From the NCBI RefSeq assembly GCF_014451325.2, contig NZ_JACSCH020000014.1:59072-123071 (forward strand): 64,000 nucleotides of DNA, read 5' to 3'. Source of the stretch: Streptomyces sp. CB02980 (lineage in GTDB: Bacteria; Actinomycetota; Actinomycetes; Streptomycetales; Streptomycetaceae). Under the pieces are notes generated by a model. It was not told the DNA's origin, searched no databases, and saw only the letters and a list, made by a program, of their open reading frames with translations. The translations under genes were made by a program, and so were the position numbers. This document shows positions 40,704-47,523 of the stretch, piece by piece. Numbering within the stretch: position 1 is the first letter of the stretch; the number at the start of each line of letters is the position of its first letter.

Positions 40704-40722
40704 TCATCGCGAAACGCGATGA
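40704..40722. promoter_or_regulatory. LysR-type T-N11-A operator
   Basis: TCATCGCG-AAA-CGCGATGA is a perfect 8-bp-arm inverted repeat and contains the T-N11-A pattern (T40707, A40719) required by LysR regulators. It lies between the divergent LysR and symporter genes, 98 bp before the latter. Confidence 0.7.
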
Positions 40723-40819
40723 CAGTAAGTGCCCTGTACGGGATTCCCGATCACCGAGCCCTGGGCCAGGATGGAAAGGCGCGAGACACCCCCTCGCCAA
40801 GCACAGAGCAGTGGAGCCC

Positions 40820-41929
40820 ATGACCGCCCGTACGCCCGCCCCCACCCCGCGCCGCAGCCGCCCCGGCACACCGCGCCGCACGCTCCGGCTGCCGTCCTGG
40901 CTGCCCGTCGACGGGTACATCCTGGCGCTGCTCGGCACGGTCGGCCTCGCCGCGCTCCTCCCCGCGTCCGGCGGCGCCGCCCACGTCGCGGAAGGCGCGA
41001 CCACCGGAGCCGTGGCCCTCCTCTTCTTCCTCTACGGGGCCCGGCTCTCCACCCGCGAGGCCCTCGACGGCCTCAAGCACTGGCGGCTCCACCTCACCGT
41101 CCTCGGCAGCACCTTCCTGCTCTTCCCGCTCCTCGGACTCGCCGCCCGCGGCCTCGTCCCCAGCGTGCTCACCCCCCAGCTCTACAGCGGCCTCCTCTTC
41201 CTCTGCCTCGTGCCGTCCACCATCCAGTCCTCCATCGCCTTCACATCGATCGCCCGCGGCAACGTCCCCGCCGCGATCTGCGCGGGCTCCTTCTCCTCCC
41301 TCGCCGGCATCGTCCTCACCCCGCTGCTCGCGGCACTGCTCCTCGGCAACAGCGCGGGCGGCCTCTCCGCCGACGCGCTCATGAAGATCGTGCTCCAGCT
41401 CCTCGTACCGTTCCTCGCCGGACAATTCCTGCGCCGCTGGGTCGGCGGCTTCCTGGTCCGCCACAAGAAGGTGCTCGGACACGTCGACCGGGGCTCGATA
41501 CTCCTCGTCGTCTACACCGCCTTCAGCCAGGGCATGGTCGCCGGCATCTGGCACCTGGTGACCCCGGCCCGGCTCGGCCTGCTGCTCGCCGTCGAGGCCG
41601 TCCTGCTCACGGCGATGCTGGCCCTGACCTGGTACGGGGCCGGGCGCCTCGGCTTCGGCCGGGCGGACCGCATCGCGATCCAGTTCGCCGGTTCGAAGAA
41701 GAGCCTGGCGGCGGGACTGCCGATGGCGAGCGTCCTCTTCGGCCCCCAGGCCGCGCTTGCCGTCCTCCCGCTGATGCTCTTCCACCAGATGCAGCTGATG
41801 GTGTGCGCGGTGATCGCCAAGCGCCGCGCCCGTGACGCGGAGGGGGATCCCGAGACGGAGGGGACCGCGGTGGCTCCCTCCGTGGCTCCCTCCGTAGGCC
41901 GGATCACACCCACGACCACCCCAGGGTGA
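40820..41929 (+). CDS. bile acid:sodium symporter family transporter
   Basis: A 369-residue membrane protein of the SBF-like (SLC10/YocS-type, PF13593) family with about ten transmembrane helices. Family blocks are LLFFLYGARLSTREALDGL near 68-86, LVPSTIQSSIAFTSIARGN near 133-151, and IQFAGSKKSLAAGLPMA near 289-305. Substrate is unknown; bacterial members carry organic anions with sodium. ATG at 40820 after GTGGAG. The end repeats GTGGCTCCCTCC twice. Adjacent LysR gene and operator make it a likely LysR target. Confidence 0.88.
   Translation: MTARTPAPTPRRSRPGTPRRTLRLPSWLPVDGYILALLGTVGLAALLPASGGAAHVAEGATTGAVALLFFLYGARLSTREALDGLKHWRLHLTVLGSTFLLFPLLGLAARGLVPSVLTPQLYSGLLFLCLVPSTIQSSIAFTSIARGNVPAAICAGSFSSLAGIVLTPLLAALLLGNSAGGLSADALMKIVLQLLVPFLAGQFLRRWVGGFLVRHKKVLGHVDRGSILLVVYTAFSQGMVAGIWHLVTPARLGLLLAVEAVLLTAMLALTWYGAGRLGFGRADRIAIQFAGSKKSLAAGLPMASVLFGPQAALAVLPLMLFHQMQLMVCAVIAKRRARDAEGDPETEGTAVAPSVAPSVGRITPTTTPG
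41870..41893. repeat. 12-bp direct repeat near the symporter 3' end
   Basis: GTGGCTCCCTCC occurs twice in tandem (41870-41881 and 41882-41893) in the last codons of the symporter, giving a VAPSVAPSV tail. Confidence 0.7.
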
Positions 41930-41954
41930 TCATCGCGACCGCTACGGTTCTCCC

Positions 41955-42530
41955 ATGCCCGCACTCGATTCCGGCCGCACCGCGCTCGTCCTCGTCGACC
42001 TCATGGAACGCATCGTCGCGCTGCCCCTCGCGCCCCGCCCCGGCACCGACGTCCTCGCGGCCGCCGCCCGGCTCGCCGACACCTTCCGGGCCGCCGACGC
42101 GCCCGTCGTCCACATCCGGGTCGAACGGCCGAACGTCGAAGCCCAGCCGCCCGGCAGCGAACTCGTCGCCGACCTCGTCCGGGACGGCGAGCCCGTCGTC
42201 GTCAAGCGCACCATCGGCGGCTTCCAGGACACCGGACTCCACGAACTCCTCACCGGGTTCGGCGCCACCACCCTGGTCCTCGGCGGCATCGCCACCAACC
42301 TCGGTGTCGAGTCCACCGCCCGCGCGGCCGGCGACCTCGGTTACGACCTGGTGTTCGCCGAGGACGCCATGAGCGCGCTCACCGCCGACGAACACCGCGC
42401 CTCCGTCGACCTCGACTTCCCGCGCCTCGGCACGGTCGCCCCCGTCGCCGAGATCACCCTGGAAGCCCCCGCCTCCGCGACAACCCCGGACGGCCGCGCC
42501 TCCGCGACCGCCCCGGACGGCCGCGCGTGA
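41955..42530 (+). CDS. isochorismatase-fold hydrolase lacking the usual cysteine
   Basis: A 191-residue cysteine-hydrolase/isochorismatase-fold protein. The catalytic Asp (VLVDLM, residue 15) and Lys region (VVVKRTIGGFQDTGL) are present. Where thiol hydrolases have Cys it has Gly117 in ATNLGVESTARAAGDLGY, as in the 'GVES' subgroup, so it is not a nicotinamidase or carbamoylase of the normal type. The substrate is unknown. ATG at 41955. A 27-bp repeat unit doubles its C-terminal ASATTPDGR/ASATAPDGR. The stop overlaps the 2Fe-2S gene by 4 bp (GTGA), indicating coupling. Confidence 0.8.
   Translation: MPALDSGRTALVLVDLMERIVALPLAPRPGTDVLAAAARLADTFRAADAPVVHIRVERPNVEAQPPGSELVADLVRDGEPVVVKRTIGGFQDTGLHELLTGFGATTLVLGGIATNLGVESTARAAGDLGYDLVFAEDAMSALTADEHRASVDLDFPRLGTVAPVAEITLEAPASATTPDGRASATAPDGRA
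42475..42528. repeat. two 27-bp repeats at the hydrolase 3' end
   Basis: Two copies of a 27-bp unit encode ASATTPDGR and ASATAPDGR in the last codons of the hydrolase; the stop codon follows after one further codon. Confidence 0.7.
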
Positions 42531-42910
42531 CCCCGGTCCCGATACGTTACGGGGCCCGCCCCTGCTCCCTCGTCGTCTGCCGCGGCTGCTGCTGCGGCGA
42601 CGCCCGCAAGAACCCCGGCACCGACCACGCCGGACAGCTCGCCCGCCTCCGCGAGGCCGCCGCGGCCTCCGGCGGCCGGCTCGCCGTCCGTACGAGCGAC
42701 TGCCTCGGCCCCTGCGCCCAGGCCAACATCGTCGTCGTCCAGCCCTCCACCGAGGGCCGGCGGCGCGGCGGCCGGGCCGCCTGGGTCGCCTTCACCCTCG
42801 ACCAGGACTCCCTCGACGACATCCTCGCCTGGACGGCCGCGGGCGGCCCCGGCATCGCCCCGCCCCCGGCCACTCTCGCCCTGCAGATGATCGACCCGCC
42901 GAAGAACTGA
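42527..42910 (+). CDS. thioredoxin-like [2Fe-2S] ferredoxin domain protein
   Basis: A 127-residue protein of the thioredoxin-like 2Fe-2S group. Cysteine clusters CRGCCCGD (residues 18-25) and SDCLGPCAQAN (about 57-67) correspond to the two ligand-bearing loops (C-x-x-x-C-x-x-x-x and C-x-x-x-C). A possible electron donor to a nearby oxidoreductase. GTG at 42527 overlaps the preceding stop (GTGA). No membrane segment. Cys13 and Cys22 are additional. Confidence 0.78.
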   Translation: MTPVPIRYGARPCSLVVCRGCCCGDARKNPGTDHAGQLARLREAAAASGGRLAVRTSDCLGPCAQANIVVVQPSTEGRRRGGRAAWVAFTLDQDSLDDILAWTAAGGPGIAPPPATLALQMIDPPKN

Positions 42911-43002
42911 CCCCGCCCACGGCCCCGCGCGATGCCGTGGGGCCCGTGGGGCGCCCGGGTCCTTGTCACGGTCGGCCAAGGGGTACGGGTGAATCTTGGT
43001 GG

Positions 43003-43020
43003 TTTACGTTACCTGTTACC
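43003..43020 (+). promoter_or_regulatory. candidate control sequence of the FabH-like gene
   Basis: An AT-richer stretch with repeated TTAC (TTTACGTTACCTGTTACC) lies 64-81 bp before the start at 43084. Possible regulator site; no clear -35/-10 pair. Confidence 0.25.
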
Positions 43021-43083
43021 CATGAGTCGCTGGCAAGACTGGGGAATCCTGCCGGACGATCGAACCACCGAGGGGGTCCCGGG

Positions 43084-44040
43084 ATGACGGGCACTCGCAT
43101 TGCCGCGCTCGGGCACTACCAGCCCGCCAAGGTGCTCACCAACCATGACCTCGCGGAGTTGGTCGACACCGACGACGCGTGGATCACCAGCCGGGTCGGT
43201 ATCCGCACCCGGCACATCGGGGGGCCCGACGAACCCGTCGACGAGCTCGCCGCGCACGCGGCGGGCAAGGCCCTGGCCACCGCCGGACTCACCCCCGACG
43301 ACATCGACCTCGTCCTCGTCGCGACCTCCACGGCCATCGACCGCTCGCCCAACACGGCCGCCCGCGTCGCCGCCCGCCTCGGCATGACCTCGCCGGCCAC
43401 CATGGACCTCAACGTGGTCTGCGCCGGGTTCACCCACGCCCTGGCCACCGCCGACCACGCCGTACGGGCCGGTGGGTCCCGACGCGCGCTGGTGATCGGC
43501 GCCGACAAGATGAGCGACGTGGCCGACTGGACCGACCGCACCACCTGCGTCCTCGTCGGCGACGGCGCGGGCGCCGCGATCGTCGAGGCCGTGGACGACG
43601 AGGCGCCGGGGGCCGTGCGCGGCATCGGCCCGGTCCTGTGGGGCTCGGTCCCGGAGATGGGCCACGCCGTCCGGATCGAGGGCACCCCGCCCCGCTTCGC
43701 GCAGGAGGGCCAGAGCGTCTACCGCTGGGCCACCCAGCAGCTGCCCGCCCTCGCCCGGCAGGCCTGCGAGCGGTCCGGCATCGGCCCCGAGGAGCTCGCG
43801 GGCGTCGTCCTGCACCAGGCCAACCTGCGGATCATCGAACCGCTCGCCGCGAAGATCGGCGCCGTCAACGCGATCGTCGCCCGCGATGTCGTCGACTCCG
43901 GCAACACCTCGGCCGCCTCCATCCCGCTGGCCCTCGCCAAGCTCGTCGAACGCGGCGAACTCGCCTCCGGCGCCCCGGTCCTCCTCTTCGGCTTCGGCGG
44001 CAACCTGTCGTACGCGGGCCAGGTCGTCCGGGTGCCGTAG
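43084..44040 (+). CDS. beta-ketoacyl-ACP synthase III (FabH-like)
   Basis: A 318-residue ketosynthase III-type thiolase-fold enzyme. The catalytic triad is Cys113 (LNVVCAGFTHAL), His244 (VLHQANLRI) and Asn274 (SGNTSAASIP). It condenses an acyl-CoA with malonyl-ACP or a related extender. The Val-Cys-Ala-Gly form around the nucleophile, instead of ACSGF, suggests a secondary-metabolite or branched-substrate paralogue rather than the housekeeping fabH, which usually sits with fabD-acpP-fabF. ATG at 43084. An octamer repeat array begins at its stop codon. Confidence 0.9.
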   Translation: MTGTRIAALGHYQPAKVLTNHDLAELVDTDDAWITSRVGIRTRHIGGPDEPVDELAAHAAGKALATAGLTPDDIDLVLVATSTAIDRSPNTAARVAARLGMTSPATMDLNVVCAGFTHALATADHAVRAGGSRRALVIGADKMSDVADWTDRTTCVLVGDGAGAAIVEAVDDEAPGAVRGIGPVLWGSVPEMGHAVRIEGTPPRFAQEGQSVYRWATQQLPALARQACERSGIGPEELAGVVLHQANLRIIEPLAAKIGAVNAIVARDVVDSGNTSAASIPLALAKLVERGELASGAPVLLFGFGGNLSYAGQVVRVP

Positions 44041-44080
44041 TGCCGTAGTGCCGTAGTGCCGTAGTGCCGTAGTGCCGTAG
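44033..44080. repeat. six copies of TGCCGTAG across the FabH-like stop codon
   Basis: Perfect tandem octamers at 44033, 44041, 44049, 44057, 44065 and 44073; the first contains the TAG stop of the FabH-like gene. Because 8 is not a multiple of 3 the array offers stops in all three frames. Confidence 0.95.
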
Positions 44081-44254
44081 CACGGCACGTCCGGGTCCGG
44101 GTCCGCGTCCGGGTGCCGCAGCACGGTACGTTCCGGTCCGCACCCCGGGTACCGCAGGACGGCGCTCAGGTCCGTCCGCCGTGCCCCGTTCGGCGGAGCC
44201 CGGTGGCGGCGCGCCGGTGACGGACCTAGCTTCGATCGCGGTGAGGGTCGTCGT

Positions 44255-44270
44255 ATTCCGGGCACGGAAT
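44255..44270 (+). promoter_or_regulatory. ATTCCG-N4-CGGAAT inverted repeat
   Basis: Perfect 6-bp arms (44255-44260, 44265-44270) with a 4-bp spacer lie 41 bp upstream of the secreted-protein start at 44311. Possible operator; regulator unknown. Confidence 0.35.
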
Positions 44271-44310
44271 CGCTCCGTGACGGATCCCTCCCGTGATCTG
44301 GAGGACCGTC

Positions 44311-44871
44311 ATGCGCGCGATACGTGCCGCTTCCGCCGCCCTGCTGAGCGCCGCCGCCGTGGTGCTCACGGTCGCGCCGGTCGCCCTGGCGGGCGAGGAC
44401 GACAACAACACCACGTCGTTCGGCTTCTCCGTCAGCCCCGCGACCGTCGCCCCCGGCGGCACCGTGACGCTGAAGTCCGACGGCTGCGAAGTGCCGTCGG
44501 TGACCGTCACCTCCGGGGTGTTCGACACCGTGACCCTCAACGAGGGCCGATCGGGCAACGCCACCGTGGACGTCGACGCCAAGACCGGCGCCCAGTACGA
44601 GATCACCTTCGACTGCAAGGGCGAGCGCGGCACCACCACCCTCAGCATCGCCCAGGGCACCACCGGCGGGAACACCACCGGGCACGACGAGAGCCCGCCG
44701 CCCGCAGCGCACAAGGGCGTGAAGGCCGGCTACGGCACCGCCGCCACCTCCGGCGCGGACACCGACGGCCTCGGCGTCGCCGAGGTGGTCACGGGTGTGC
44801 TGCTCATCGTCGGGGCGCTCGGCGCCGCCGTCGTCCTGACCCGCCGCCGTGCCACCGACGGCCGCGCCTGA
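44311..44871 (+). CDS. secreted, membrane-anchored protein with Ig-like domain
   Basis: A 186-residue surface protein: signal peptide (MRAIRAASAALLSAAAVVL), an Ig-like beta domain (VSPATVAPGGTVTLKSDGC...) about 33-120 with two cysteines (near 54 and 96), a Thr/Gly-rich linker, and a C-terminal transmembrane helix (VVTGVLLIVGALGAAVVL) then RRRA. It lacks an LPxTG sorting motif, so it is probably held by the helix, but a sortase gene follows. ATG at 44311 follows GGAGG. Confidence 0.78.
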   Translation: MRAIRAASAALLSAAAVVLTVAPVALAGEDDNNTTSFGFSVSPATVAPGGTVTLKSDGCEVPSVTVTSGVFDTVTLNEGRSGNATVDVDAKTGAQYEITFDCKGERGTTTLSIAQGTTGGNTTGHDESPPPAAHKGVKAGYGTAATSGADTDGLGVAEVVTGVLLIVGALGAAVVLTRRRATDGRA

Positions 44872-44896
44872 CGGCCGGGACCAGGGCCTGAAACGG

Positions 44897-44935
44897 CCCC
44901 TCCGCCCCGGTGTGACGAGATCCGGGACGGAGGGG
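44897..44935 (+). terminator. 14-bp stem terminator after the surface-protein gene
   Basis: Arms CCCCTCCGCCCCGG (44897-44910) and CCGGGACGGAGGGG (44922-44935) pair with one mismatch across an 11-nt loop, 26 bp after the stop. Confidence 0.7.
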
Positions 44936-45044
44936 CGCCACAACCGGCGGCCGCCCGTGCGCGGGCGCCGGCGGGCACGCGATCAAGGACGCGAGCGGCG
45001 GGCGGGACGACGCGTGAAGTCGGCGCGAAGTCGACGCGGACGGT

Positions 45045-45920
45045 GTGCGGTCGGCGCGCTCACGGCGCGAGGAGGAGGGCGGGCGTGGGGCGGTCGGACG
45101 TGACGGGACGGACACGAAGAGACGGTCGGACGCGCCGGGACGGTCGGACGCGCCGGGACGGTCGGGCGTGCCGGGACGGTCGGGCACCGCGACACGTCGG
45201 ACGGACCTCGCGACGGGACGGCCGGGCGTGACGGGACGGCCGGGCGTGACGGGACGGTCGGGTGGCGCGGCGCGGGCCGACGGTGTGGGGCGGCACGGCG
45301 CGTGGGGGCTCGTCGCCGTCGTCCTCCTCGTCGGCGTCCACCTCGTGCGCGGCGGTACGGACGAGATCCGGGCCGACGGCCCCCCTCAGCCGCTCTCCGC
45401 CGCCGCAGCCGACGGCGCCCGCGCCGAAGCCGCGCTCGTCCCCACCTCCGTACCCGATCCGCTGCCCCCTTCGACCCCGCTCCGGGTCCGCGTCCCGGCC
45501 GTCCGGATAGACGCGCCGATCACCAAGGTCGGGCTCGACGCCGACGGCTGGATCGAGGCCCCGCCGCCCGAGGAGAACAGGCTCGCGGGCTGGTTCACCG
45601 GCGCGGTCACTCCAGGCGAGCGAGGCACCGCCGTCGTCGTCGGGCATGTCGACGTCCCCGGCGGCCGGGCCGTCTTCTACGACCTCGGCGCCCTCCGCAA
45701 GGGACACCGCGTGGAGATCGCCCGCCGCGACGGCCGGACCGCCGTCTTCGCCACGTACGGAGTCGAGGTCGTCCCCAAGGAGGGCTTCCCCGCCGAGCGG
45801 GTCTACGGCGACGCCGGCGTGCCCGAGCTGCGCCTGATCACCTGCGGCGGCACGTTCACCGAGGAGAACGGCTACGCGGGCAACGTGGTGGTCTCGGCCC
45901 GCCTGGTCGAGGTCCGCTGA
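45045..45920 (+). CDS. class F sortase
   Basis: A 291-residue membrane-anchored sortase of class F. One transmembrane helix (WGLVAVVLLVGVHLV, near 86-100) precedes the catalytic barrel, with His201 (VVVGHVD) and Cys267 in LRLITCGGTF (TLTC-like). The conserved arginine is probably in the last strand (SARLVEVR). The first 80 residues are Arg/Gly/Ser repeats from an 18-bp DNA repeat, unusual for a sortase; the true start may be a later GTG. GTG at 45045 has no clear ribosome site. It may anchor a surface protein elsewhere. Confidence 0.82.
   Translation: MRSARSRREEEGGRGAVGRDGTDTKRRSDAPGRSDAPGRSGVPGRSGTATRRTDLATGRPGVTGRPGVTGRSGGAARADGVGRHGAWGLVAVVLLVGVHLVRGGTDEIRADGPPQPLSAAAADGARAEAALVPTSVPDPLPPSTPLRVRVPAVRIDAPITKVGLDADGWIEAPPPEENRLAGWFTGAVTPGERGTAVVVGHVDVPGGRAVFYDLGALRKGHRVEIARRDGRTAVFATYGVEVVPKEGFPAERVYGDAGVPELRLITCGGTFTEENGYAGNVVVSARLVEVR
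45115..45192. repeat. 18-bp tandem repeats in the sortase 5' region
   Basis: Copies of GACGGTCGGACGCGCCGG start at 45121, 45139, 45157 and 45175; related GACGGTCGGGC and GACGGCCGGGC units continue to about 45262. In-frame they encode SDAPGR-like hexapeptides. Confidence 0.8.
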
Positions 45921-45958
45921 CCCTTCTCCCGCCCCCGACCCCGCCTTTGTCCCCAACC

Positions 45959-45997
45959 GGGAAAAAGTCGGGGCGGATTCATGCGCAACTTCTTCCC
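45959..45997 (+). promoter_or_regulatory. GGGAAAAAGT / ACTTCTTCCC inverted repeat upstream of ROK gene
   Basis: Ten-base arms 45959-45968 and 45988-45997 match in 9 of 10 positions when inverted, 29 bp centre to centre. It lies 74 bp before the ROK regulator start, in a locally AT-richer stretch, and is a good candidate for autoregulation. Confidence 0.5.
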
Positions 45998-46070
45998 ACT
46001 CCGGTACGCCGCTGCTACGTTCCCCTCGAAAGCACGAAGACGAGCGGGTACGTACGAGAGGGAGGGGCGC

Positions 46071-47261
46071 GTGAGACGCATGACGGCACGACCTGCCAAC
46101 CGGCATCAGGCGCGACTCCTCAGGCTGTTGCGTGACGGAGGACCCAACTCCCGTGCACAGCTGGGAGATCAGATCGATCTCTCCCGCTCCAAGCTCGCCG
46201 TCGAGGTCGACCGGCTCCTGGAGACCGGTCTCGTCGTCGCCGACGGTTTCGCCGCCTCCCGGGGCGGCCGTCGCTCGCACAACATCCGGCTCGCGCCCGA
46301 ACTCCGCTTCCTCGGCATCGACATCGGCGCCACCTCCATCGATGTCGCCGTCACCAACGCCGAGTTGGAGGTGCTCGGGCACCTCAACCACCCCATGGAC
46401 GTCCGCGAGGGCCCCGTCGCCGTCTTCGAACAGGCCCTGTCGATGGCGGCGAAGCTCCGTTCCACCGGGCTCGCGGAGGGCTTCGACGGCGCCGGCATCG
46501 GCGTCCCCGGCCCCGTCCGCTTCCCCGAGGGAGTCCCCGTCGCACCGCCGATCATGCCCGGCTGGGACGGCTTCCCCGTACGGGAGGCACTCAGCCAGGA
46601 GCTCGGCTGCCCCGTCATGGTCGACAACGACGTGAACCTCATGGCCATGGGGGAGCAGCACGCCGGCGTCGCCCGCTCGGTCGGCGACTTCCTCTGCGTC
46701 AAGATCGGCACCGGTATCGGCTGCGGCATCGTCGTCGGCGGAGAGGTCTACCGCGGTACGACGGGCAGCGCGGGCGACATCGGACACATCCAGGTCGAAC
46801 CCGACGGCCGCCCCTGCGCCTGCGGCAACAACGGCTGCCTGGAGGCCCACTTCAGCGGCGCCGCCCTGGCCCGCGACGCCGAGGACGCGGCGCGCGGCGG
46901 CAGGTCGGAGGAGCTGGCCGACCGGCTCGCGGCGGCCGGCCGGCTCACCGCCGTCGACGTCGCGGCGGCCGCCGCCGCCGGAGACGCCACCTCACTCGCC
47001 CTCATCCGTGAGGGCGGAAACCGGGTCGGGCAGGTCATCGCCGGACTCGTCAGCTTCTTCAACCCCGGTCTGGTGGTGATCGGAGGCGGTGTCACCGGCC
47101 TCGGTCACAACCTCCTCGCCAGCGTCCGCACCCAGGTCTACCGGCAGTCCCTGCCCCTGGCCACCGGCAACCTGCCCATCGTCCTGGGCGAACTGGGTCA
47201 GACGGCCGGCGTCACAGGCGCGGCCCGCCTCATCAGCGACCACCTCTTCTCCCCGGCGTAA
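46071..47261 (+). CDS. ROK family transcriptional repressor
   Basis: A 396-residue ROK regulator. An N-terminal winged helix-turn-helix (NSRAQLGDQIDLSRSKLAVEVDRLLETGLV, about 28-57) is followed by a sugar-kinase-like domain: ATP-binding FLGIDIGATS, catalytic-region VDNDVNLMAMGE, GTGIGCGI, and the zinc-binding C-x-C-x-x-x-x-C motif in CACGNNGCLEAH. As in other ROK repressors, a sugar is expected as effector. GTG at 46071 follows GGAGG (46061-46065) with a 5-bp gap. The encoded ABC transporter follows on the same strand, with a C-rich spacer between. Confidence 0.88.
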   Translation: MRRMTARPANRHQARLLRLLRDGGPNSRAQLGDQIDLSRSKLAVEVDRLLETGLVVADGFAASRGGRRSHNIRLAPELRFLGIDIGATSIDVAVTNAELEVLGHLNHPMDVREGPVAVFEQALSMAAKLRSTGLAEGFDGAGIGVPGPVRFPEGVPVAPPIMPGWDGFPVREALSQELGCPVMVDNDVNLMAMGEQHAGVARSVGDFLCVKIGTGIGCGIVVGGEVYRGTTGSAGDIGHIQVEPDGRPCACGNNGCLEAHFSGAALARDAEDAARGGRSEELADRLAAAGRLTAVDVAAAAAAGDATSLALIREGGNRVGQVIAGLVSFFNPGLVVIGGGVTGLGHNLLASVRTQVYRQSLPLATGNLPIVLGELGQTAGVTGAARLISDHLFSPA

Positions 47262-47299
47262 CGGGGTTCGTGGGCATACGTTCTGCAAGGGCGGAACGG

Positions 47300-47510
47300 G
47301 TGGGCACCAACCCCCACCGGCCCGCACCCGCCGCCCGCCCCGCACCCGCCGCCCGCCCCGCACCCGCACGAGCCCCGGCGCACCCGCACCCCCCGCACGC
47401 CCACGCGCCCCGGCGCACCCGCACCCGCACCCGCACCCGCCGCAACGCCCCGCACCCCCACGCGCCCCAGCCCACCCGCACCCCGCCGGACGGCCACCCG
47501 CACTCGCCGA
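47300..47510. repeat. C-rich low-complexity tract after the ROK stop
   Basis: Cytosine-rich repeats (GCACCCGCC and CACCCGCACCC units) fill most of the 262-bp gap between the ROK stop and the ABC ATPase start; strand composition is strongly asymmetric (G-rich on the other strand). Confidence 0.7.
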
Positions 47511-47523
47511 GGGGATCTCCGCC

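Noticed and set aside
43009..44943. Long - strand frame of about 640 codons across the FabH-like gene
   Set aside because: Shadow; contains repeat-derived peptides from the octamer array.
47300..47510. Possible coding extension of the ABC ATPase or ROK gene in the C-rich tract
   Set aside because: Low-complexity Pro/His/Arg product in every frame; ribosome site lies just before 47524.
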